Source of the DNA: Elusimicrobiota bacterium
GTDB taxonomy: Bacteria > Elusimicrobiota > Elusimicrobia > Elusimicrobiales > UBA9959
DNA: 8,823 nt
Direction of reading: 5' to 3'
NCBI GenBank assembly: GCA_030639665.1
Contig: DAOWCC010000100.1
Location: forward strand, 1 to 8,823
Shown here: piece after piece, positions 1-5,514 of the stretch
Layout of the letters: each line of letters begins with the position of its first letter
Numbering within the stretch: position 1 is the stretch's first letter
Position numbers and translations under genes: made by a program
The notes under the pieces: generated by a model
What the model saw: the letters and a program-made list of their open reading frames with translations, nothing else
The model's database searches: none
What the model was told of the DNA's origin: nothing

Positions 1-192
1 AAAATGCTTTTCAAGTATTAAAATTTTAAGGCCGTTTTTAAGAGCATAAGAAATGACTTTCGGCATTTTGGGATCTTTTTCCACTATGGCTCCCATTTTT
101 TCAAGTTCGCTCATTTTGTCTCCTTTATTCTTAACCGCATAAGTGGGCGCGCACATTAAAAGCGTTAAAGATATTAAAGTGAATAATTTCAT
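1..192 (-). CDS. M16 (insulinase-family) zinc peptidase, N-terminal fragment running off the window
   Basis: This is an open frame of 64 codons from ATG at 192, continuing past base 1. A GGAGG ribosome binding site lies 4-5 nt upstream (197-201 on the complement). Residues 1-19 form a signal peptide (basic start, hydrophobic core, T-Y-A cleavage site), so the product is exported. Residues 48-64 (ISYALKNGLKILILEKH) match the start of M16 peptidase domains, which typically read L-x-N-G-L-x-V-x-L-x-E-x-H. In this family the HxxEH zinc site would follow a few dozen residues later, outside the window. Family members are periplasmic or inner-membrane-facing proteases, often encoded as pairs. The gene is divergent from ahcY and shares its 5' intergenic region. 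The call rests on the signal peptide and one short conserved stretch; the catalytic site cannot be seen. Confidence 0.7.
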   Translation of the reverse strand, partial: MKLFTLISLTLLMCAPTYAVKNKGDKMSELEKMGAIVEKDPKMPKVISYALKNGLKILILEKHF

Positions 193-213
193 TTAGCCTC
201 CGATACTATTGTA

Positions 214-250
214 ATTATAACATTGTATTAAATTTAGGTTTGATAAACCT
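214..250 (-). promoter_or_regulatory. Possible promoter and operator of the M16 peptidase gene
   Basis: A perfect TATAAT lies on the minus strand at 214-219, 22 bp before the ATG. No convincing -35 hexamer sits at the right distance. Just upstream is a perfect 6-bp inverted repeat, AGGTTT-GAT-AAACCT (236-250), where a -35-overlapping operator would lie. The region is AT-rich, so a chance match is possible. Confidence 0.3.
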
Positions 251-305
251 TTCCAATAAATCATTTTCAAGAAAATAATATTTTCTCTAATCAGCCCAAA
301 AAAGT

Positions 306-311
306 TATACT
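306..311 (+). promoter_or_regulatory. ahcY: Possible -10 element for ahcY
   Basis: TATACT stands about 110 bp before the preferred ahcY start, with no clear -35 box. The resulting leader of about 100 nt was checked for an SAH or SAM riboswitch and none was recognised. Confidence 0.25.
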
Positions 312-418
312 TTAGGCAGTGAAGGCTCGATGTTCGAGTTAAAAACATTTTAATATTACAAGGAAACAAAATTATGATTACCAAAACAAAGAAAAATAAA
401 ACTCAGGGTGGTTTGAAG

Positions 419-1819
419 ATGAAAAACGATTTTAAAGTTAAAGATATAAAATTGGCCGCGCAAGGCCGCAAAGAAATAGAAGTAGCCGAAAAGGAAATGC
501 CCGGACTTATGTCCATTCGTAAACAATTCGCGGTTAAAAAACCTCTTAAAGGCGCCAGAGTCATGGGCTCGCTTCATATGACCAATCAAACGGCCGTTTT
601 AATTGAAACGCTTACGGCGCTTGGAGCTGAAGTTCGATGGGCCTCATGCAATATTTTTTCAACTCAAGACAGCACGGCGGCCGCTATAGCAAAAACCGGA
701 GTCCCCGTATTCGCGTGGAAAGGCGAAACCTTGGCCGAATATTGGTGGTGCACCGCCCGAGCTCTTGATTTTTCAGGAGGGAAAGGCCCTCACCTTATTG
801 TTGATGACGGCGGGGACGCCACAATGATGCTTCACAGAGGTTTTGCCGCTGAAAATAATCCGAAAATTTTAAATACTGAAACTCATGGCGAAGATGAATT
901 TGAACTTAATAAATTTTTACGCGCGGAACTTAAAAGAAATCCCAAGCGCTGGCATAAAGCGGTAGAAGATTGGAAAGGCGTTTCCGAGGAAACCACAACC
1001 GGAGTTCATCGTCTTTATCAAATGCATGAAGCGGGAGAGCTTTTGGTTCCGGCCATAAATGTTAATGATTCGGTTACAAAATCCAAGTTTGACAATCTTT
1101 ATGGCTGTAGGGAATCTTTGGCCGACGGTATTAAGAGAGCGACGGATGTTATGATAGCCGGTAAGGTTTGCGTTATTTGCGGATACGGAGATGTGGGCAA
1201 AGGCAGCGCCCGTTCATTAAGAGGTTTTGGCGCGCGCGTTTTGGTTACCGAAATAGATCCCATTTGCGCTCTTCAGGCCGCTATGGAAGGTTTTGAAGTT
1301 ACTACGGTGGAAGATGCTCTTAAAGAAGGAGATGTTTTTGTAACCACCACGGGAAACAAAGATATCATTCGCGTTGAGCATATGTTGAAAATGAAAGACC
1401 AGGCCATAGTCTGCAATATCGGACATTTTGATAATGAAATACAGGTGGATCAGCTTAAAAACACCAAAGGAGTTAAAGTTGTAAATATCAAGCCTCAAGT
1501 GGATAGATTTGATCTTCCAAGCGGCAATTCCATGTATTTATTGGCGGAAGGCAGACTTGTAAATCTTGGCTGCGCCAAGGGCCATCCCTCATTTGTAATG
1601 AGTAATTCATTTTCAAATCAAACTCTCGCTCAGATAGAGCTTTGGACCAAAAAAATGGATATTGGCGTATACAGATTGCCAAAACATTTGGATGAAGAAG
1701 TGGCCAGACTCCATCTTGCTAAAATTGGCGTTAAGCTTACCAAATTGACAAAAGATCAAGCCGATTATATCGGAGTAAAAGTGTCCGGACCTTATAAGCC
1801 CGATCATTATAGATACTAA
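419..1819 (+). CDS. ahcY: S-adenosylhomocysteine hydrolase (adenosylhomocysteinase)
   Basis: This cytosolic NAD-dependent enzyme splits S-adenosylhomocysteine into adenosine and homocysteine, relieving product inhibition of methyltransferases and feeding the methionine cycle. The 466-residue product is full length. Numbered from ATG 419, the signatures are GSLHMT near 50 and SCNIFSTQD near 76-84 (substrate site), EETTTGVHRLY near 190, KFDN with the catalytic Lys/Asp near 223-226, the NAD-binding loop GYGDVGKG at 255-262, the GHPSFVMSNSF segment near 388-398, and the invariant C-terminus KPDHYRY. An insertion of about 40 residues near 140-185 marks the longer bacterial form; the human enzyme has 432 residues. 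ATG 374 is in frame but would add 15 lysine-rich residues absent from the family. ATG 419 has GGGTGG 7 nt upstream and begins where homologues begin, so it is preferred. The gene is convergent with the SH3-domain gene, with only 52 bp between the stop codons. Confidence 0.97.
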   Translation: MKNDFKVKDIKLAAQGRKEIEVAEKEMPGLMSIRKQFAVKKPLKGARVMGSLHMTNQTAVLIETLTALGAEVRWASCNIFSTQDSTAAAIAKTGVPVFAWKGETLAEYWWCTARALDFSGGKGPHLIVDDGGDATMMLHRGFAAENNPKILNTETHGEDEFELNKFLRAELKRNPKRWHKAVEDWKGVSEETTTGVHRLYQMHEAGELLVPAINVNDSVTKSKFDNLYGCRESLADGIKRATDVMIAGKVCVICGYGDVGKGSARSLRGFGARVLVTEIDPICALQAAMEGFEVTTVEDALKEGDVFVTTTGNKDIIRVEHMLKMKDQAIVCNIGHFDNEIQVDQLKNTKGVKVVNIKPQVDRFDLPSGNSMYLLAEGRLVNLGCAKGHPSFVMSNSFSNQTLAQIELWTKKMDIGVYRLPKHLDEEVARLHLAKIGVKLTKLTKDQADYIGVKVSGPYKPDHYRY

Positions 1820-1871
1820 GATATAAAAACAGAGAGTGCTGATAGTTTAAAGACAGGTATTTTGGAGTAGT

Positions 1872-2327
1872 TTACTCTTCTTCTTGTTTTGTAAATCCCC
1901 ATACGGTTGATTTATGCAGCCAACCGTTTACCTCGCTGTCTTTAACATGAAACCAGTTTCCTTTTTTTTCAATAAATTTCAAGGGATAAGTTTTTCCAAG
2001 AACCCATAATATTTCTTTGCTTCCCGGGTCCTCTCTTAAATTGGCTTCCTTTGTTTTTACTATTACCGACGGGGTGTCGGAAAGCACGGACTTGTGTATC
2101 CAGCCTGTATCGCCGGCGAAATCTTTCACTTTTTGCCAGTTTCCTTTAGTTTCTAAAATTTCAAAAGGAGTATATTTGGAAACTGTCCATAAAATATCAT
2201 AGCCCGCACTGGGGCCGGTTCGCACATTGGCCTTTGATGTCGCGACGCTCATCATCTTGGCGGATAAAAAAGCGGGCAATATCAAAATGGCGATAGCTGA
2301 AATTGTGATGGTTTTTAGAATTCTCAT
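1872..2327 (-). CDS. Exported protein with two bacterial SH3 (SH3b) domains
   Basis: The 151-residue product starts at ATG 2327, preceded by AAGGA ten nt upstream (2338-2342). An in-frame GTG at 2360 would put eleven lysine-rich residues before the signal peptide and is less likely. Residues 1-23 form a signal peptide (MRILK, a long Ile/Leu/Ala core, F-L-S-A cleavage). Two homologous SH3b units follow, roughly residues 25-85 and 86-143. Each has an A-N-V/L-R-x-x-P turn, an I-L-W-x-V/L core strand, a K-G-N-W-x-x-V-K-D strand and a G-W-I/L-H-K-S end. SH3b domains in exported proteins usually bind cell-wall peptidoglycan or protein partners, so a periplasmic role is inferred. There is no enzymatic domain. 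It is the last gene of the minus-strand cluster headed by the sigma-54 regulator, 82 bp after the DHp-like gene. The C-terminus is a short acidic tail (QEEE). Confidence 0.82.
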   Translation of the reverse strand: MRILKTITISAIAILILPAFLSAKMMSVATSKANVRTGPSAGYDILWTVSKYTPFEILETKGNWQKVKDFAGDTGWIHKSVLSDTPSVIVKTKEANLREDPGSKEILWVLGKTYPLKFIEKKGNWFHVKDSEVNGWLHKSTVWGFTKQEEE

Positions 2328-2409
2328 AATACCATTTTCCTTAATTTGTTTTTTCTTCACTTATACTATAGAAAATAGATATTAAATTTTTGTTTCAAGG
2401 TTTAATTGA

Positions 2410-2595
2410 TTATTCTTTTTCCAATTCGTTCAAGTGCCTTGAGATATCTTTGGCCGCATTGCTCATTAAGGAAATCATCTCTTTTTTTTCTTCGGCAGAG
2501 CAATCTTTAAACAAATCAGCCGCGCTTTTCAAGCTTGAGCATTTAGCCCTTATATCGTGAAGCAGTTTGCTTAAATTGTCTTTTTTTTCAGTCAT
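2410..2595 (-). CDS. Small DHp-like (histidine-kinase dimerisation/phosphoacceptor-type) protein
   Basis: The 61-residue product is predicted to be two amphipathic helices. Helix 1 contains LSKLLHDIRAKCSSLKSA, which resembles a histidine-kinase H-box: a candidate phosphoacceptor His13 followed by D-I-R, where kinases often have H-D/E-x-R. Helix 2 runs from about residue 36 to the end (EEKKEMISLMSNAAKDISRH). No HATPase domain follows and none is encoded next door, so it could not autophosphorylate. It might act as a phosphotransfer or phosphatase partner, or a dimerising modulator, of the response regulator whose gene it overlaps by 8 bp. ATG 2595 has GGAG nine nt upstream. An earlier in-frame TTG (2619) is possible but adds only MNPSEKPP. 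A short coiled-coil protein of another kind is the main alternative. The gene is real by its tight coupling; the function is inferred. Confidence 0.68.
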   Translation of the reverse strand: MTEKKDNLSKLLHDIRAKCSSLKSAADLFKDCSAEEKKEMISLMSNAAKDISRHLNELEKE

Positions 2596-3940
2596 TGGAG
2601 GTTTCTCCGATGGGTTCAAATTTTCTCAAAATCGAGTATAAAAAACGTGTGGAGATTTTAAGCTCGGAAAGTGTTTTAGTTTTCTTTCCTTTGTTTTCTT
2701 TAAGACTTTTCTGAATTATTTCATAGGCCAGCAGATTAAGCGTTTCTTCAAGGCCATTGGCCAGGGCATTTTTATAATGGCTGTCATTCATGATGTTTTC
2801 CGGCGGGGTTATTTTTTCGACAGCGGACAAATGCCGCGCAACTGTTTTAAGATTTATTCGCCCTTCGCCGCTTTCAGCCATAAGTTCCGTAAATTTTTTG
2901 AGTTCGCGGATATTTCCCGGCCATGGATGGTTTGTGATATAGTCTTTGGCATCGGGCATAAAAGCGAGGCGTTTTCCTCCATGAACAAAATGTTGTATTA
3001 AAGGAAAAATATCATCCTTTTTTTGATTCAAGGGTTTTAAGTTTATTGTAAAGCCATGTACGCGCTGAAAAAGATCAAAGCGCAGTTTTCCTTGCGCTAT
3101 AAGTTGTTTGGGGTTTTCAAGCGTGGCGCTTATAATTCGAAAATCAGAATGTTCGGCTTTATCCGAGCCTAAAGGATAGAATGTTTTTTCCTCGATAGAT
3201 TTAAGCAGTTTCATCTGCATATTAAGGCTCATATTGCCTATTTCATCCAAAAATAAAGTTCCTTTATCCGCTTCCAGAAGGCGGCCTTTGCGGTTTTTAT
3301 CCGCTCCGGTAAAAGCCCCTTTTTTATATCCAAAAAGTTCCGCTTCCAAAAGATCTTCACTGTAAGCCGAGCAATTTATAGCTACAAAATTCCCTTCAAA
3401 GCCCGAATGTTCATGAATAATTTTGGCAAGTGAGGTTTTGCCCGTTCCCGACGGACCCAAAATCAGTATCGGCAATTGCGATGAGGCATATTTAAGAGCT
3501 TCCATAATGGCGGATTTAACGCTTTTATCTTTAGTTATAAATCGATTGGTAAAAATATTTTCCGTGGAGTCTTGATTTTTATTGCTAATGAATTTTTTTA
3601 AAATAGAATCTACATTTGATTCTTCATTGCCTTTGGCATAAAAATCATTAGCGCCCAGTTCATAAGCCTTATCCACTATTTCATCCGAGTCCGAGCTGGA
3701 CATGATTACCGTATATATTCCTTTATCTATGGCTAGGGGAATAAGTTTAAGGCCGGAGTAATCATCCTTGATTCCAAGCATAAGGTCAAAAAAGCAAATA
3801 TCATAATTATTGGTTTTGAGTTTTTTAATGGCCGCAAGTTTATTGTCAGCGAAATCAACAACATGTTCGCTTAAATGTTTGCTCATTAATTTTTGCGCGA
3901 GTTTATCATCTTCAACTACGAAAATTTTTAATTTATTCAC
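2588..3940 (-). CDS. NtrC-family sigma-54-dependent response regulator
   Basis: The 450-residue product has the full three-domain layout. The receiver (about 3-118) has acidic residues E10-D11-D12, phosphoacceptor D52 (FFDLML), a Ser cluster at 81-83 and the switch lysine K103. The AAA+ domain (about 133-370) has Walker A GPSGTGKT at 162-169, an intact sigma-54-contacting GAFTGA loop at 208-213, Walker B GTLFLDEI at 227-234, an arginine-finger stretch RFDLFQR near 287-293, and sensor II WPGNIREL at 340-347. A Fis-type helix-turn-helix lies near 405-441 (ELKISTRFLYSILRKF). It should therefore bind upstream sites and open sigma-54 promoters. The start is GTG 3940 with GGAGGTGG four nt upstream. 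No complete cognate histidine kinase is encoded here; the next gene is only a DHp-like peptide. Divergent from it is a sigma-54 promoter with paired palindromes, the obvious candidate target. Confidence 0.95.
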   Translation of the reverse strand: MNKLKIFVVEDDKLAQKLMSKHLSEHVVDFADNKLAAIKKLKTNNYDICFFDLMLGIKDDYSGLKLIPLAIDKGIYTVIMSSSDSDEIVDKAYELGANDFYAKGNEESNVDSILKKFISNKNQDSTENIFTNRFITKDKSVKSAIMEALKYASSQLPILILGPSGTGKTSLAKIIHEHSGFEGNFVAINCSAYSEDLLEAELFGYKKGAFTGADKNRKGRLLEADKGTLFLDEIGNMSLNMQMKLLKSIEEKTFYPLGSDKAEHSDFRIISATLENPKQLIAQGKLRFDLFQRVHGFTINLKPLNQKKDDIFPLIQHFVHGGKRLAFMPDAKDYITNHPWPGNIRELKKFTELMAESGEGRINLKTVARHLSAVEKITPPENIMNDSHYKNALANGLEETLNLLAYEIIQKSLKENKGKKTKTLSELKISTRFLYSILRKFEPIGETSND

Positions 3941-4011
3941 CCTACCACCTCCCCAAGAATTCCAATTAAATGTATAGGAATTTCAAAGCTATGCTGGAGC
4001 CGTCTCAAGGA

Positions 4012-4069
4012 ATTATATCCATCAAACGGCCAAAGTTTCACCTAAATGTAGTTGCAAAGCTTGCTTTGC
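4012..4069 (-). promoter_or_regulatory. Possible promoter and inverted repeat upstream of the response-regulator gene
   Basis: A perfect TATAAT occurs on the minus strand at 4012-4017, about 72 bp before the GTG start, with no good -35 box. Further upstream, at 4054-4069, is a 7-bp inverted repeat GCAAAGC-TT-GCTTTGC, placed where an operator could lie. The paired UAS palindromes at 4104-4138 lie a further 35 bp upstream, so the regulator could also influence its own gene. The evidence is weak apart from the exact -10 match. Confidence 0.3.
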
Positions 4070-4103
4070 CTAATTTAAATGTTCTCTAAGTTTAGCAAAA
4101 AAC

Positions 4104-4138
4104 ATTTTCATATGAAAATAAATCTTTTCATATGAAAA
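4104..4138 (+). promoter_or_regulatory. Tandem palindromic upstream activating sites, copy 1
   Basis: Two perfect 14-bp palindromes TTTTCATATGAAAA lie at 4105-4118 and 4125-4138. The first extends to 16 bp (4104-4119). The centres are exactly 20 bp apart, about two helical turns, so two dimers would sit on one face of the DNA. The second centre is about 119 bp upstream of the -24 GG of the sigma-54 promoter, the usual range for bacterial enhancer-binding proteins. The same pair with the same spacing recurs at 6294-6329. The likely ligand is the Fis-type HTH of the adjacent NtrC-family regulator, which is an inference. Confidence 0.8.
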
Positions 4139-4247
4139 TATTTTTGATGTTTTTAGTCATTCCTAATAATTCCAAAAAACACCCAAAAAACAGTTTTTAC
4201 CAATGAGATTTTCTGATGCCTGCGTTCTGTTGCCTGATTCCTTTTCT

Positions 4248-4264
4248 TTGGCATAAAAATTGCT
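4248..4264 (+). promoter_or_regulatory. Sigma-54 promoter of the 57-residue protein / DUF4097 operon
   Basis: TTGGCATAAAAATTGCT matches the sigma-54 pattern TTGGCAC-G-N4-TTGCA, with GG at 4250-4251 and GC at 4262-4263 in the required 10-bp spacing between them. Transcription would start near 4274-4276, leaving a leader of about 19 nt before ATG 4294. Such a promoter needs an AAA+ activator, and one is encoded divergently next door. Confidence 0.9.
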
Positions 4265-4293
4265 CTGTAACAGGTGAAGGCGAAGAGAGAATT

Positions 4294-4467
4294 ATGGATA
4301 TGATATATATGGCGTTTAATAATCCATCAAGCCTATTTTACGAAGGGCATAAAATTATTATAGGATTGTGCTTTGTAGTCATGATATTTATGGGTGGGTT
4401 GCGGAGGATTAAGGAAGGCCATACGGAATGGCGCGAATTAAAAAAAATAAAACAGGAGGAAGTATGA
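4294..4467 (+). CDS. 57-residue single-pass membrane protein, first gene of the sigma-54 operon
   Basis: Family not recognised. The start is ATG 4294, just downstream of the sigma-54 promoter and behind a weak purine-rich ribosome binding site (AAGAGAG). An in-frame ATG at 4216 lies upstream of the promoter and cannot be used by this transcript. Residues 1-18 are polar (MDMIYMAFNNPSS...), about 20-36 form one hydrophobic helix (KIIIGLCFVVMIFMGG), and 37-57 are strongly charged (RRIKEGHTEWRELKKIKQEEV). The positive-inside rule suggests a cytoplasmic C-terminal tail. Size and layout recall small stress proteins such as PspB, but no sequence identity was recognised. The stop codon overlaps the next start as ATGA, so the two proteins are probably made together and may interact at the inner membrane. 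Confidence 0.75.
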   Translation: MDMIYMAFNNPSSLFYEGHKIIIGLCFVVMIFMGGLRRIKEGHTEWRELKKIKQEEV

Positions 4468-5306
4468 AAAAAGTGATATTTTCAATAATGATGTGTATTA
4501 TGGCGGTTTCAGCGGGTAATTCGGCGGAGATGAACGCCAAGGCAGATATAACAAATTTTCCGGTGAAAGGGATTACCAGTGTGGACATCCAAACGAATTC
4601 CGGTTTGATAGATGTTAAAGCTTCTCAAATAGCGGGCATACGGGTGGAACAATTGCCGGATAATGCCAGGGTATGCGATGTAACCATGAAAATTAAGGGC
4701 AAAAAACTTATTCTTAAGGCATTGGTGAAAGAAGGAAATTACAGTAATATAAAAACAGGGTTTCGCATAAAGTTACCGTCCGATATTAAGATAATAGCCA
4801 AGAGCAATTCCGGTGATATCAATATCCGCAATATTGAAAAGAATGTAAATGTCGAAGCAAAATCAGGAGATATTAAGATTCGTAATATTGCAGGTTCTAT
4901 TAAAGCAAAAACAAATTCCGGTGATATTAATATTCTCAAGGTTAAAAAAAATGTGAAAGTCGAGGCAAAATCAGGGGATATCAAAATTCAGAATATTACA
5001 GGCTCTGTTAAAGCAAAAACAAATTCAGGCGATATCGCGCTTAATAATGTTTCCGGTGGTCTGGAAGCCAGAACAAACTCGGGTGACATAAAAGGCATAT
5101 TTAAATCCACTAAAACATCAAAAAAAGTTAACTTAAAAACGACTTCAGGAGATGTTTCCGCGAGATTTCCTAAAAACTCAATAATAACTGTGGATGCCGA
5201 AACCAATAGCGGTAAAATACATAATGAATTTTCAGGAAAAACCGGACTTCCTTTAACGGTTAAAACGAATTCCGGAAACATATCAATTGTTAAAAATAAA
5301 AAGTAA
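4464..5306 (+). CDS. Exported DUF4097-type (toastrack-like) beta-repeat protein
   Basis: The 280-residue product starts at ATG 4464, with AGGAGG at 4454-4459; the upstream in-frame ATG 4428 lies inside the preceding gene. Residues 1-21 form a signal peptide (MKKV, hydrophobic core, G-N-S-A cleavage). The rest is a ladder of short beta strands with recurrent T-N-S-G-D-I or K-S-G-D-I-K-I turns about every 18 residues from about 44 to 272, the pattern of DUF4097 putative adhesin/toastrack domains. These occur in envelope-stress (Psp/Lia-type) systems and surface proteins. A 36-residue unit is duplicated in tandem (115-150 and 151-186). No membrane anchor, lipobox or sorting signal is visible, so it is probably periplasmic or secreted. 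The 4-bp overlap with the small membrane protein gene implies coupled translation under the sigma-54 promoter. The sequence is strongly lysine-rich. The fold assignment is good; the role is inferred. Confidence 0.82.
   Translation: MKKVIFSIMMCIMAVSAGNSAEMNAKADITNFPVKGITSVDIQTNSGLIDVKASQIAGIRVEQLPDNARVCDVTMKIKGKKLILKALVKEGNYSNIKTGFRIKLPSDIKIIAKSNSGDINIRNIEKNVNVEAKSGDIKIRNIAGSIKAKTNSGDINILKVKKNVKVEAKSGDIKIQNITGSVKAKTNSGDIALNNVSGGLEARTNSGDIKGIFKSTKTSKKVNLKTTSGDVSARFPKNSIITVDAETNSGKIHNEFSGKTGLPLTVKTNSGNISIVKNKK
4806..5021 (+). repeat. Tandem 108-bp in-frame duplication inside the DUF4097 gene
   Basis: The two units (4806-4913 and 4914-5021) encode 36 residues each. Both begin NSGDINI, continue with KNV-x-VEAKSGDIKI, and end in AGSIKAKT or TGSVKAKT. 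They are close at DNA level too, suggesting expansion of the beta ladder by unequal recombination. Half-unit similarity (SGDI every 18 residues) shows older duplication. Confidence 0.85.
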
Positions 5307-5468
5307 TTTAAATATTTTGACCATATTAAATTGGAGGATGTGCAAGCTTTGTTAAAAGAAGCTAAGCTTGAAGCAGTTTCCTACGATAAGATTACAGCGT
5401 ATAAAAGTCCGACTACTGGTATAGAAATTGATTATTTTATGTGTGAAATAAAACGAGAAAATGCGTAA
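5307..5468 (+). pseudogene. C-terminal remnant of an unrelated gene, or a very small gene with no good start
   Basis: A frame of 53 sense codons follows the DUF4097 stop in the same frame and ends at TAA 5466-5468. It reads like ordinary protein (HIKLEDVQALLKEAKLEAV, then ITAYKSPTTGIEIDYFMCEI), not random AT-rich DNA. There is no ATG near its beginning. TTG 5331 is possible, but the only Shine-Dalgarno-like GGAGG lies just inside it rather than upstream. The pattern of a helix plus 'LLKEAKLEAVSYDKI' followed by a strand resembles the tail of a Rossmann-type methyltransferase, but this is weak. It is most likely a fragment left by deletion or rearrangement between the DUF4097 and acetyltransferase genes; readthrough of the preceding TAA is a less likely alternative. 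Confidence 0.45.
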
Positions 5469-5514
5469 AACAGCTTTTTTGAATAAGAATATTAGAAATA
5501 AAAAAGGAGAAAAT

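Larger units (their letters stand above)
4104..4269 (+). repeat. Duplicated sigma-54 regulatory module, copy 1 of 2
   Basis: This 166-bp stretch is repeated in the same orientation at 6295-6462. By-eye alignment gives about 18 differences including two 1-bp gaps, near 89 percent identity. The palindromes, a 22-bp central block (4158-4179) and the last 28 bp including the -24/-12 promoter are identical. Identity stops just after the promoter, before either coding region. Confidence 0.88.

Noticed and set aside
263..276. ATTTTC-AA-GAAAAT inverted repeat upstream of ahcY, similar to the enhancer palindromes
   Set aside because: The spacing between half sites is 2 bp rather than 4, there is only one copy, and no sigma-54 promoter lies downstream.
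374..418. N-terminal extension of AhcY from ATG 374
   Set aside because: The 15 extra residues are lysine-rich and have no counterpart in the family; the stretch looks like a leader containing the ribosome binding site for ATG 419.
300..418. SAH or SAM riboswitch in the ahcY leader
   Set aside because: None of the conserved core sequences of those classes was recognised, and no terminator or sequestering hairpin precedes the start.
1865..1877. GAGTA-GTT-TACTC inverted repeat between the convergent ahcY and SH3 genes as a shared terminator
   Set aside because: The stem is only 5 bp, overlaps the SH3 stop codon and lacks a U-run, so it is too weak to call.
3631..3645. CTTTGGCATAAAAAT inside the regulator gene, identical to the -24 half of the two sigma-54 promoters
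   Set aside because: The -12 GC is missing (CATTA follows instead of TTGCT), it lies in a conserved coding region of the receiver domain, and it has no nearby palindromes. It is a chance match.
4216..4293. Upstream ATG 4216 giving an 83-residue version of the small membrane protein
   Set aside because: It would read through the sigma-54 -24/-12 element and lies upstream of the predicted transcription start.
4806..5021. Direct repeats considered as a CRISPR-like or mobile-element signature
   Set aside because: They are contiguous, in-frame codon repeats inside a beta-repeat protein gene, with no spacers.
4739..5281. Two long open frames antisense to the DUF4097 gene
   Set aside because: They are shadows of the repeat structure of the sense gene, with repeated ISPEF motifs mirroring NSGDI, and have no ribosome binding sites.
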